Source of the DNA: Pleurotus ostreatus/Saccharomyces cerevisiae fusant
Taxonomy: Eukaryota > Opisthokonta
Reading direction: 5' to 3'
Assembly: GCA_024196135.1 (NCBI GenBank)
Contig: JAMQCK010000026.1
Location: forward strand, 62,001 to 126,000
Length of the DNA: 64,000 nt
Part shown: positions 10,018-21,700 of the stretch, in pieces
Numbering within the stretch: position 1 is the first letter of the stretch
How the letters are laid out: each line of letters starts with the position of its first letter
Position numbers and translations under genes: made by a program
Notes under the pieces: model-generated
The model's database searches: none
Told to the model about the DNA's origin: nothing
The model's input: the letters and a program-made list of their open reading frames with translations, nothing else

Positions 10018-12509
10018 CTACGACCCCGTCGGCGTCATCCGCAGCGAAAAGATGTACACCCACTCCGGGTACAGGATCACCAGGCTCTCCTGGATCGCCT
10101 CGTCCTCCCACGTCTGCGCCAGCCTCTCCAGCAGCGCCAGGTTCTGGTCCCAGTCCGCGCGCGACCACATCGCCCCTCGGCGACCGCCCGCGCCCCGCGT
10201 GTGCTCCCGACTCAGAAACCGGCACAACCTCCGCTCGTCCGTGCTGCCGCTCGGGAACTCCGTGCGCCTCTGTTTCTGCAGAAACTCGATGCAGTCCGGT
10301 GCGACCCACTGCGCTATCGGCTTCTTCTCCCATTCGGGCTGGTACCTCGAGCCTGTGTCCTTCCCAATGCTGTGGTTGGGTCCGGCTGCGCGCTGCACGA
10401 GCATCTGCAGGAGGTACTCAAAGTGGTTGACCACGTTCAGGTGCAGGATATCGAGCGCGTGTTTCGGCAAGATCCAGTCGTCGGGCTCCTTCATCGGCTC
10501 GTCCATGTCCATCGCGTCTTCGTCAGGCTGCGCGAGCTGCACCTTCACATTCTTCTTCTTCGTGTACCGCTTCGAGTCGTCGCCAAAGTCCTTGAACAGG
10601 TATTTGTATTCCTTGCCATAGAGCATCTCGGCCATCTCACGACTGCTCCATCCGTGAGCCTTGGGCTGCATCGCCTCGCCTCGTACTGTGCAGATCCATT
10701 CAGTCGCACTGCAAGCCAAGGCAAGTCCCGCATACCATTGCCGTTCTGACACTCCACAGATACAGCCAGCCGCAGGTTGTTGTCATTCGAAAGGAGGACG
10801 CTGCGCTTTCCTGTGCTGGCAAAGTACCGCCAGCAGTCGAGGATATCGTAGTCGTTGTTATTGTCACGTTCCTAACAGAATATCAGCAATTTCGCTCAAG
10901 AACGTCGGCATTTTCCACCCAAATCTACTGAGTTTCCGGCCGCCAACCGAAAACACGCCGGACACTCACATTATCTTCCCGAACCGTCCAATTCTTCGAT
11001 GAGCGCATCGTATCGCCCAGCGCTTGGCCACGCACGGCCGACTTCTGGTCGTGAATCTTCTTCAGCAGCCACGTCGACGCGCGGCGGGAGCCCCATGACA
11101 GGTCTCGACGGTTCTTCTGGCTGTGAGGGGGTGTCAGTGATAGGCAACGAACGAGCGGCAGTACGGGACGATGGGAAGCCAGGCACAGGTGACATGGCGA
11201 GGTTGGCCAGCGCGAATAGCAAAGGCAACAGCGCGAATAGCAAAGGCAACAGGCAGTGCACCGTAGCCAGGTAGATAGGAGATAGAGGGAAAGTTGGTGA
11301 GCGAGGCTCGCTTTCACTTGCTGTGCGCCTCGCCCACCGCCTTTCCCTTGTAACTCGCGAGGTGTACGGATACGCGGTAGGTGGTGGGAATGGGCGACTT
11401 GCTACGGAGCTCAAGCTTGACGATGATTCGAGGCTCACCTATCCAGTTCCCTCACTACGATCCCTGGCACGACAACGACCAAAGGAACACCGTGCTTCTC
11501 CACGTCTTCCACGAATCGGACAAGCACGTCGAAGAAGTGCAGGAGGATATTGGTATCGAGGACGAGGTATACGTCGTCTTGCTCGGAGACGGGAGGCTGT
11601 TGAGGATATCGTCAGTACAACGTTGTGAGAAGGTTTCGACGACGAGGCGAAGGAGAGCCGTATACGCACCTGCATCTCCACATCGTTCTCAATCTGCGTG
11701 ATCGTCTGGCGATGGTGCTTGAAGGCCTTGTCAGGCAGCGTAGGCGCGTCTGGCTCTGGCTCCGGGGATGGCTCTCGAGCGGGTATATTGGCTGGCGAGG
11801 CGAATGCATTCGAGGAAGAGCCAAAGGCATTGGTAGACGTATTGGAGTGGAAAGCATTAGACGGTGCGGCGAACGCATTAGGCGTCGGCGCAAATGGAGG
11901 CAAAGGTGAAGGGGTAGCGAACGCATTCTGCGCGAAGCCATCTGGCGGAAGGTACTGCTCGGTTGGGCTAAAGCCGTTGCCGGGGTTGTCAAAGCCGTTA
12001 TAAGACTGTGCGAATCCGTTGCTATTGAACGGGTTTTGTGACGACTGGCCAAATGGCGTCGATGGGTATTGTTGAGGGAAGGGGGATGGAGAATTTGATG
12101 GATATGGTTGCTGTTGTGCTAGAAAGGGATGTGGAGAAGGAGATTGGGATTGGAAGTATTGTGCTTGTTGGGCTTGAGCTTGATCGAACGGCGAACCATG
12201 TGGTGAGAACGGCGGTGGTGATGCGAAAGGGTGTGAGCCTGACGAGAAAGAAGATGGGAATAGATTCGATGGCAAGGGAGAAAGACATGAGCTGCGATGG
12301 GTCGCTGGGCATAAGTTTGCGGCAACGCACCGGAGAAGGACGTATTACCCATAGGCACGCCACCGGGACTCGCACTTAGCGATCCTGCGCCTGGGAGAAG
12401 AGATCGTCCGTCAGCAGCGTTATGAAATACAGAGTGTAGATAGAGACAGACCATGTGCGTTCATAAGCGCCTCATATTGCTGTCTCTCGAACTCTTGACC
12501 GGCCTGCAT
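10018..12509 (-). CDS. Swt1-like PIN-domain endoribonuclease
   Basis: Probable nuclear RNA endonuclease of the Swt1 type, linked in yeast to mRNP quality control. Exons 12452-12509, 12349-12390, 11670-12304, 11439-11581, 10970-11120, 10736-10871 and 10018-10685 give 610 aa in frame. The N-terminal 230 residues are Pro/Gln/Asn/Phe-rich and disordered. The PIN domain starts at VYLVLDTNILLHFF, with later acidic positions in RDNNNDYDILDCWRYF and VLLSNDNNLRLA. A helical region of about 200 residues follows. The first two exon borders are the weakest; exon 2 needs a GTAATA donor at 12348 to hold the frame. The intron at 11121-11438 is long (318 nt) and holds two copies of a 21-bp repeat. Swt1 is the best match I recognise, but other PIN families are possible. 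Confidence 0.7.
11208..11250. repeat. Two tandem copies of a 21-bp unit inside a Swt1-like gene intron
   Basis: The unit AGCGCGAATAGCAAAGGCAAC occurs twice back to back, with no mismatch I can see, inside the 318-nt intron. It may explain part of that intron's extra length. Confidence 0.7.
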
Positions 12510-13027
12510 GATCTGCAACAGTCAGTACGCCGCGCGAAACTCACCTTGCAGGGATCGGTTCTCAAGATACGATATCCAAGAAGTAAGGGCCGCGACACAA
12601 GATGGTGGTTCCTGTCTACGTGGGTATTATGGCAGTACGAGGTGACGGTGGGATGCAAGAATAAAGGGCCAGGCGAATCGGGAACAAGGATCGCCGCCAC
12701 AAAACAGATCCCGAATCCCGATCGCGGGGAAGCTGGCCTCGAGGCTCGCGCCCGGCCCCCTCAGACTCGTTCACGTCTTGCGGGCTTGCCTCGTCACACA
12801 GATAGCAGATTTCCGATGCAATGCTACATTCCATTCGGTCTACGCGTGTATATAGGTGTGCAATAATACGAATAATAGAGAAATGTCGTGACGATACAGC
12901 GAGCCTCCACGAAAGAGTGAACTGCAGACATAGAGCAAACGTGCCGCGAACATATAGAAGACGAAGCGCGGCCATGGAGCAAACCGACCCGTGGAGATAG
13001 AATAGGCGGAACACAGAGCGATGAATA
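12510..13027. promoter_or_regulatory. Swt1-like gene upstream region and PCF11 3' flank
   Basis: 518 bp between two minus-strand genes. A donor-acceptor pair at about 12510-12552 suggests a small intron just before the chosen start codon, so part of this region may be a 5'-UTR exon. The open frame in that upstream exon has no ATG. I see no other feature. Confidence 0.35.
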
Positions 13028-15548
13028 CTACAACGCGGTCAACGCGACCTTCTTCGACGGCGGGGAGTTCTCTAGTTGTGCCCTCAGTAGGTGCATGTCG
13101 TCTTCCTCCTCAACCTTCCGCTTCACACCCGCCACGGGCTTCGCATCTGGGACTGGGCTAGGAGTGCGCCTCTTGCCGCTGAGCTCTGGCGTGCTTGACC
13201 GCCTCGACTCGTTCACCAGCCTGGACACCAAGCTCGACTTCGTCTTCGATGACGACGCTTCGGCATAGCATGTTGCGTGGTACAGCTGCAAAGGCGGGTC
13301 AGCCGACGCTTGACGAAGCCCAAGTCGGGCTCTACATACCTTGTCTTCCTTCCGCACCGCGTTCCTCCACACCCACTCCTCCTCGTCTTCCAAGAACTCC
13401 GATTTCAGATGCTCCTTGCATATAGGACACGGCATCGGCAACGCCTCCTCACCCGGCGGAATGACCACAAACTGCGCCGCCAGCTCCGCATGGCGCTTCG
13501 CCTCCTCCTCCGCCGCCTCGTCCTTCGTCGCATCCGCGCGCCGCTTCCCCTTCACATCGCCCGCAACATCGTGCACCCAGTCCTATACACACCGTTCCCA
13601 TGTCAGCGAGTCTTGCACGATCGTCGTGAATAGCTTACGTACCTCGAAGTCGACGAACCAGCTCCTGCTGTGACCGCGCCCAAGATCCTGGGTCGCCTTG
13701 CGGTTTTGGCGGAAGTGCATGTCAAGGTGCGCCTGATAGTCTTTTCTGCCCTGCGCGCTCTCGCCGAAGCGCCTCCCACACTGCTTGCATTGCACGGGCA
13801 GCTTATCATACAATATATCTACTACCGGTGGCTTGGTCCTATTGCCCTTGCGTGAGAAGGGTGCGAGTCTATCAGTGATGGGAAAGCTTACCTGCTGAGC
13901 TCGGCGCTGTTCAGCTTGACCTTTTGCCGCAAGATGGTGCGGCGGTACGAGCGGCTTTCCTCTTTCTCCATGTCCTCATCCGTTTGTTGCTGATTACCCT
14001 GACCATTCACGGGAGTAGCTGTCGCAGTTACTATACCGGCTTTGACAAGACTGGATAGCATGTTATGTATATCGAACGCTGGCAGAGGCACTGCTCCAGG
14101 GGCAGGAGGCGCGGAGACAGGCGGCTTTACATCTTGCATGGGTTGGGGGTACGAAGGGGCTTGGGCCGGGCGAGCATAGTTAGACGGTCCTGGGGCATTG
14201 TACGCGGGAGGCGCAGGTTGAGGGGCCGGTGCAGACCATTGAGGTTGAGGCGTTGGGACATGGACGGGCGGCGTAGGAACAGGGGCGGGAGCAGGAGGGG
14301 CCGTAGGCGGACGAACAAGGGCTCGTAGCTGGGTAAGGATTTGTTGTAACTCATCTTGAGAGACGCCGGCTTCTACTAGTTTACGCAACTGCGATACAGT
14401 GTCAGCATCATGCGTGAAAGGAAAGTGGCGGATGACGCACCTGCGTCAAGACTGCGACATGGGTTTGCGAGGTCGTGTCGTAGGGATTCGACTGCAATGC
14501 GCGCTCCTTCTGACCCAGAGCAAACTCCAGCTCGCTCAGAACTTGCGTCTTCGACAATCGACTGGGCCCGGGCGCGGACGCGTTGGGGTGCTTTTGGGGG
14601 CGACGGGTAAGCTGGGATTTCTTCCGCGACTGCTTCGATCTCACAGTGTTCCCATCCCCCCAGATGCCGCGCTCGATTGCGATTTGGTTCGCAACGCCGA
14701 ATAGTTGTTGGCCACCTGGGGCGCCGGTGCGCCACGTTAGGAGCATCTCGACCATCTTGCTGCGAGTTCCCTCGTCGACCTGACCATATGACTCGAGGAA
14801 GAGGGGGGTGACGAAGGCAGCGAAGTGACGAGCATAAGGATCATAGAGATTCTTCGAGATCGCGTCGAGCAGGTACCAGGCGGGCAACTTCATCCAAGGC
14901 GGAACCTGGACATGCGATCAAATGATTAGTCAGCAATCAACACGACAGACAGGACCAAGGGCATGAGCAAGGGGAGCAGAACCACCGGCTGCTGCGAATA
15001 CGACGGCAATTCAACGGCGTCGACAATTGATAGCGCTTAACGCTTTCACGTCTTTCTCTCTCTTTATGCCAGGTGGTAGGTAAACTATGTATGTACTCTA
15101 TCCGGTAACGTCCCCGCTCTGCACAAGGGCCAATCTGGCGATGCCCTTGGCGACGACAAGCCGCAGCGCATACGAGACGACACGAGCGTCGACGGAGGGG
15201 TGGCAAGGGAGGCATGGAGGTCAAGGGATCATGATAGGCGCGGACACTCACCCTTCGTATATGCGCCTCCAAGCACTGCGCGGCGATATCTCCATAGCGT
15301 ACGTGGTCGTGTGCGAGCGTCGAAAGTCCCTGGATAAGAGGGCGCGAGTTGACGTTCAGTTCCGCTAACCTGGTCGTGAATTCTCTGCGGAACGAGGCTG
15401 CATCCATCTGGTACACTGGCGCTTGCGGCATAGGATATCCTTGCGGTGCACCATAGTAGCCACCGCCCATCATAGGAGCCGGCGGAGGTTGCTGATATGG
15501 AGTACCGTAGTACGGCTGTTGGTATGAGGGTTGGGAATAGGAAGCCAT
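13028..15548 (-). CDS. PCF11: mRNA cleavage and polyadenylation factor Pcf11
   Basis: Subunit of cleavage factor IA that binds the RNA polymerase II CTD and couples 3' processing to termination. Exons 15252-15548, 14441-14905, 13892-14388, 13643-13838, 13340-13582 and 13028-13285 give 651 aa. A Tyr/Pro/Gln-rich N-terminus precedes the CTD-interacting domain, which includes PWMKLPAWYLLDAISKN. A Pro/Ala-rich linker follows, then a C2H2-like zinc motif (QCKQCGRRF...AHLDMHF). A second Cys-rich motif, CPICKEHL...YHATCY, lies near the end, as in Pcf11 homologues. Intron 1 is 346 nt against about 50 nt elsewhere. The acceptor of exon 4 was chosen because the nearer AG leads to a stop. Confidence 0.9.
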
Positions 15549-16101
15549 CCTGAACTCAGACTATAGGGATGAGTGGATTGGCTCGTTGTTCGGATAACTT
15601 TACTGTGGTGGTGGCGGATGGGGGATAGGGGGAGAGCGATGGCTGACGAACGCGATGTGGCTTTACAATTGTCTCACACGGCGTGCACAAAGACAACGAA
15701 AGCGCTGACAAGGAACGACGATGATGGTCGTTGCAAACGATGAGCTGGTGATGCCAGCTGACCCTGACAAAGCGAAAATTCCCAGATTGGAACTCCGCCG
15801 GCCAGCGCCGAAGTGGCGTCCGGGCCACCAAATCCCCCTTGCTCCATCGCTAGCCGACGCAAGCACACGTATCAAGCGAGCTTTACGCGACATACAGCCG
15901 ATGGCCTGCATCGTATCGAGCACAGGGGGGATACTTTCGCGAGTAAGGTAGGAACCGTCACGAGGAGACTGTATGCTCTTGAATCGAGCATAATGATAGT
16001 TTGCGGATTATTTACTCGTACAATAAAGCACTGTCTCTGCTACCCAGCTGGCGTCCGCGCAAACAAAGGATACACACAACAGTAGGCACCAGCTCAAGAA
16101 A
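15549..16101. promoter_or_regulatory. PCF11 upstream region and 3' flank of the DUF2985 gene
   Basis: 553 bp between two minus-strand genes. It should contain the PCF11 promoter. Short open frames on both strands show no family resemblance. I see no repeat or RNA gene. Confidence 0.35.
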
Positions 16102-18332
16102 TTAACCCTGCTTCTCCGTATGCGTGACCGTAACCTCCTTCTCGCCAGGAGACACCGTGATCTGCTCGCCAAGGACGGATATCGAAGGAACCTTCGAACT
16201 GTCGCCCTCGGTACTCGTCGGGCTATCGCCCCCAGTGTTCGTCGGACTGGCGCCCCAAGTACCCGTAGGACTGTCTGCCTCTGTATTCGTAGGGCTCGCT
16301 TTCCCTGCGACAATGTACCCGTCTTGCGTCCCTGCCGCGCCGCCCTTCTGCGTATCCACATGCAAAGTTGATGCGTCCCCAGGACTGCTAGCCCGTGGCA
16401 TGTCCGGCGTCGGGCTCTCCCCATTGGCAGACCGCGAACTCGGCGCTACCACGGATGGCTCCTTTTCCGAGGGTACGAAGGGGTTGTCCTTTCCGAGCGC
16501 CGCGCGCAGGCGTTCGCGGACTTCCTCCACTCGCTTCGTACGCTCGCCGCCACGCCAGATGAAAACGGCTGACGCGATACCGCATAGGAAGCTGAGTGGG
16601 ATGAGGCATCCAGTCGTCCACGCGGGTCGCTCGAATCGATTGAGCCCCCACATTGTGCCGCACAGGAAGATCTGGAATATTGAGTTGCCGTCATTGAAGA
16701 GACAGATGAGGAGGGCCATGCTGTAGGTGTTAGTCAGTACTGCATCATGTAGCCGGCGATGTGCACGAACTTGATAGGGAACGCCTGTAGACGGTGTGAG
16801 TACTTGCAGCTCCTACATACAATAAGGACTTACCCTATGCGTTTCCGTTCCATGCGCTCGATACCAAGTTTGCGAATGCGCGAACTTGCGCTGTTCTGCG
16901 TACACATGTCAGCGAGCGTCACGAAGCTTGACGAGAACGACCCACGTCTCTGCAGATCGGTTTGCTGTTTCGGCGTCAAGACGTGAACATAGTTTGGATC
17001 ATAATTGGGGTCTGGTAGATCGTCTTCGTCGAAGAGCGTCGGCAGTCCAGCCCTCTTGCGAAGCTTTCTCGTCAGGCGCTTGTAACGCCATATCTTCAAT
17101 ATACCTGTCCATGCGTCAGCCAAGGAGGAGGATTGGTGGATTACTTGCTACTCACGATAGGTATCCAAGGTTCGTTGCGGTATCAGGCCAATGCCAGTGA
17201 CCGTGAACAAGCCATTGGTGACTTGTGATGACAACTCGATCCAGTAATTCTGGAGATTGTTGTTGTGTAGATTGATGATCCTGGCAAGGAACAGCACGAT
17301 AGCGGCGCCCCAGAATACGACCAAGAAGCCGTAAATGGCCGTAAGGACCTAACAGAGTACGATGAGCGAGAGAACGAGGTGCTTCAACCATTGTATACAA
17401 ACACCGATAGCTGCGGGACTGGTGAGCGACCTGCCAAGGTAAAGCGGAATGAGCGAGCTCACGAGTCTTCAGGAAGGACCAGACGCCCTTCATGATGCGC
17501 TTGAAGCGAGCTCGGCGCCTCATGACGTCCTCGACGTGTCGGTCGAGGGCATCTTCGTGGTGCGAGGCAGTCTCGGGATCCCTGGGTCCATCGTCAAGAG
17601 TGACGATCGGCTTGCGGAACTTGGGGTATCCAGTAATAGGCGGACTGCAATGCTGTACATTAAGCGAGAGCGTGGTGAGGGTGTGCATAAGGACGTACAC
17701 AATGATGGCGTTCGCGGCGTTCGTGAGATTGGCGACGGTGCCGACTTGGGGGTCTGTGGCGCGCACAGAAGGTTAGCATGGGCAGAAGAATGAGCAGGCT
17801 ACGCACCTATCACATCGAGGTGCTCGACAATATCATCATGGTGGTGCTCGTCGCCGAATGGGTTGATGGACTGCCGAGTGCTCGTGAGGCTGAGTGCGCT
17901 GCCTATGAGGCTCTGATCAGTGCCCTGTGCGGGAAGTCGGACGTCCGCGCTCGCGCCCTCCACGGTGACCATATCGCTCCCTGCGGATCGCGGTCTTCGC
18001 CTCTCGGGTGACCTCGACGTAGACGGCGACCCCTCGAGGAAGGACAGCCTTGGCCGGCGCGGGGGCTTCACGCATTGCGATTGCACTCTGCTCCTGGTCG
18101 TCTCAAATAGTGTACGTCGGAACTCTTCATGCGAGCTATCCCCCGTCGGTTCCTGGGCCACGGTGGCGTTCCGCGAGGTATCCTGTGCCCCATCTATGGT
18201 ATGTGCACGACGTCGGCCAGCCGCGGTGGTGGGCTGAGAGGAGAAGATCGTAGTGAGTGGTCGGGGTTCAGGCTGAGGACTGGCATCGTTTAGATTGAAG
18301 TAGGTGCTCCGCCTAACGCGAACGGAAGGCAT
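16102..18332 (-). CDS. DUF2985 integral membrane protein
   Basis: Fungal multi-pass membrane protein of unknown function. Exons 17807-18332, 17463-17753, 17403-17410, 17156-17348, 16946-17104, 16834-16895, 16771-16784 and 16102-16720 give 623 aa in frame. The N-terminal 170 residues are polar and basic. Membrane segments then include IYGFLVVFWGAAIVLFLARI, followed by the family blocks LTPKQQTDLQ, QTWYRAHGTETHRAFPIN and LLICLFNDGNSIFQ. A Ser/Thr/Pro-rich tail closes the protein. Two exons are micro-exons of 8 and 14 nt. Both are needed to join the TPIG-VLTAIYG and THR-AFPIN blocks. One upstream intron also shifts the frame from a misleading open reading to the correct one. Confidence 0.85.
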
Positions 18333-18751
18333 GTTGGAGGGAGGCTGGTGCAGCCCTAGTCTGGGCGGTGAGTGTTCAGGACAAGTCCATGATTAGCCCA
18401 CGTGCATTGGGTCATTGTCGTTGGCAATGATCAATTCGCCCGAAATGGGTCGTCCCATTGTTCTCCGCAAATCACCTCGGACCTCGGCGCCTTGCAGATC
18501 AACTGGTAGCCAGGCTTCGGTTCTTGGCAAAGTTTCGTAGTCTGACTGGTAAGACTGGTATCTAACGATCCTCTTGGGTAATGTTATTGCGCATATCTGC
18601 GTGGCATAATAAGAGATCCTAGCGTAAGTAGGTCGGGTACAAATAGCGAGCAGCCTGCATGAACGAGAGCAATGAGCAAGTGACGATGCGTGTGTATGGT
18701 ACAGTGTGCGTAGATGCGGGGTGCCAATATAAGATAAGTAGATGCTGTATT
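18333..18751. promoter_or_regulatory. DUF2985 gene upstream region and FMP27 3' flank
   Basis: 419 bp between two minus-strand genes. It presumably holds the DUF2985 promoter and the FMP27 3' UTR. I see no other feature. Confidence 0.35.
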
Positions 18752-21700
18752 CTATGAAGGTCCATCATGGGACCGTCGAGAAGGAAGACGAGTGGTGCTG
18801 GATCTGCCGTCCGAACTTGGGCGCCTGCTGAACATAGGCTTGGACGACTGAAAGGATGGTCAGCTAAGACCATATGAATATCGAGACAATATACACACCA
18901 GAGAAGTAGTGCTATCCGTCTTCCCCGACTTTGAAGACGAGGAACGGCTAAACAAGCTGAGCATCCTGTTCCGACTTGCAGGCCGAGGAGGCTGCGAGCC
19001 GAGTGCGTCCTCGTCTAGCGGTTCGGGCTCGTCGGTGATATATGGCGAGAACGATGTCGCGGGCTCCTCCGGTAGACGCCGCGCGGAAGCCCTCCTCCAC
19101 TTCAGATCCTTCGGCAACATCGGCGTCGAGACTTGCCGTATGCCAAGTTTCGGGCGGCCAGGCGCTTTGGGAGTCGGAGTGAGCTGAGGCGTATCGTCTG
19201 GTGATGGGTTCTTTGACGAGGAGGGAATGAACTTGGTCTTCGCAATGAGTTCGCGTGCGACGGGGAACACGGGCACGAGAGGCTGATGGAAGGCCATCTT
19301 CAGCCACCCTGTCCAGGAAGTGTTCGACGGGATGAACTGCGAGACCAGCTCCTCGAACTGTACGACATCAGCAAAACGCCCTCGCTAGTGCAGCTGTTGT
19401 ACTCACACTCCAGGTCTGGTTGCGATACTCCAAGTCTCGCGTGCGAATCATCGCATCCCGACAGACGAACGAATCGTCCTTCATCACGCTAAGCATGATA
19501 TGCAAGCTACACAACAATTCAGCCATTGAGTCCGAACAGCGAGGCATGATCCATACCTCGATATCTTGACCAGGACGAAACTCTTCTGCGACGACCGCGT
19601 CTTCATCTCCGCCGCGTCCATCTTGTGTCGATGTGCGGCAGCCGCCCGCGCCTTCTTCAGCTTCCCGCCATCACCGTTGCTCTGCCCATCGAACTTGTTG
19701 AGCGCGTCCGAGGACCGCATGCGTGTCAGAGGCGATAGCTTCAAGCTCTGCGTGCTGTTCTCCCTCGCAGACATGCGCAAGTCGGTGAACGACCGAGAGG
19801 CGCCGAGCTTGCGCAACCCAGGCGGCGGCGTGAGGGTGTTGGACGTTCGTGGCGCGTCCATGGATGCACGTTCGCTAATGAGGTCGTCGACGTCTGCCTC
19901 GTCATCGGTGGCCTCAAGCTCCGCTCGTTCTCTACGGTTTGGCCAAAAGTACTCCATGATCTTGCGCCCCATTGCTGCGTGTAGCTGCAGGCGGAAGGGG
20001 TGCAGTTGGACCTCAAAGCGTTCGTAGATGGTGATGCCTCCGACGGGGGCCAACACGGTCCAATCGGCCAACAGGAAGAGCCCACGCTGTACGAATGGGT
20101 GAGCTGACAAATTCGATGCTAAAGCTCCAGACGTACCTTGAGAAGAGGGTGATTCGTCGGCTCGTCGTGCTTCGCCAGTATTTCCTGCCAAACGGCATCG
20201 CGAGAGCCATCGAAAGCCTGCAAGTTCCCGACGGACAAGTGGTTGACGGTCGAGCTGTCCTGTCGGTTGAGCCAGTGGAAGTCCGCATTCTGTACGACGA
20301 GCTTCGCCAGCATGTCTCTGCTCTTGTCGAGCATCCGCCACGAGATCTCAGACGAGGATGCGTGCAGCATGACCGCAGATTTGTCGGTGTGGTCGTCCGA
20401 GCGGTCCTGCGCCAGCTTGATGGCGTCAAAGAGCAAGTTCAGCTCCTCTGACAACAGGTAGATGTGCGCGCGGAGCTTCAGCATCTCCACCCGCGCGGAT
20501 GGGTCGGCAAAGTTGGCCAGTGAGCCTGCCGCACGTTGCATCTCTAAGGCAGACCGTAGGCGCTGCTGGATGGACGATACGACCTTCGCAGCTGACTGAA
20601 GGTCCGTGAAGTCGTATGCGAAGAGCAGCGTCTCCAGCCTGTCGAGCCGTGTCTTGTGAGCGGGATCGGAGAACAGCAGGACCTTCGTGATGACGCGCGA
20701 GATGACTTGGAAGTGCTCTTCTGTTGCGCCGGCCGTGAAACGAGGTGAATGTATCCGGATAAGATCCTACTCAAAGTCAACACTAGCGTTCGAAGGCACC
20801 TTCGCTCGACTTACCGTCTGGTCCTGCAAGTGATGATCGTCGACAAGTGCCGCCTTCTGGTTCGACGAGGGCGAGATGGCAGAAGTAATGCCGTTCCGCA
20901 GACGCAGCCTGTTGAACTTGTCGTACTGGAACACCGCGTCCGTTTGGGGCACGATACGGTCGAATAGCCGGCTCTCGCAGCGAAGGTCAATGAGCACCTC
21001 AAGCGGGACACATCCATCGCCGACCTGGTCCTTGTCGACGGGCGAAAACATCTGAAGTCCGGAGAGGGAAGCGTAACTTCTGGACATGATCTTTCCGCTG
21101 ATGGGGTCCATGGCATTGGCGTCGTCCATGATCGAGAACGTCTGCATCTTGGCCTGCACGGCAGCAAGGATGGCAATAGCGTCGCTGTCGCCGTCGGCAG
21201 TGCGCAATACGATCTGCGGCTTGAGCAACAAGCCAACGGTGCTCTTATGCAGAGAAACGCCTTCTGGCCAGCCATCCAGAGGATCGATGTCGCCCACGTC
21301 GAAGGATACGGCTTGCGCTTCACGCGGTTCGTCTGTCGAGGATGACTTGCGATTTTCTCCGCTGATGATCTTTCGGAGAGCAAGCGCTGCCATTTGGGCG
21401 GGGTTGTGCGCAGACTCTGAAGAAGCCCTTTCGGAAATGTCGTCTTTCAAGACCGTGTTGGCTTGGTCAAGGATGAATTTGACGGCTCTGAGGACGGGCG
21501 TGAGTAAAAGATCAACCGCGATGCTTCCCAATCGCACCTCGTTGCGAGATGATATTCGTGCCCTCGCCGAGCCCGGGAGAGGTAGTAGTATTGCAGCATG
21601 ATCTAACAACCCCATCAGATCCAATGATGTTTGCAGGTATGCAATGTACTCACGTCGCGAATGGCACTGTCGAAAAACACCTTTGGGCAATGGACTTGGA

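Noticed and set aside
9665..10621. A 318-codon plus-strand open frame
   Set aside because: It covers the intergenic region and the antisense strand of the Swt1-like last exon. It is low complexity.
16830..17123. Apparent straight reading through NSASSRIRKLG in the DUF2985 gene
   Set aside because: This frame is open but loses the family block. A GTGGGT-CAG intron (16896-16945) shifts to QTWYRAHGTETHR, which is conserved, so the open reading is a coincidence.
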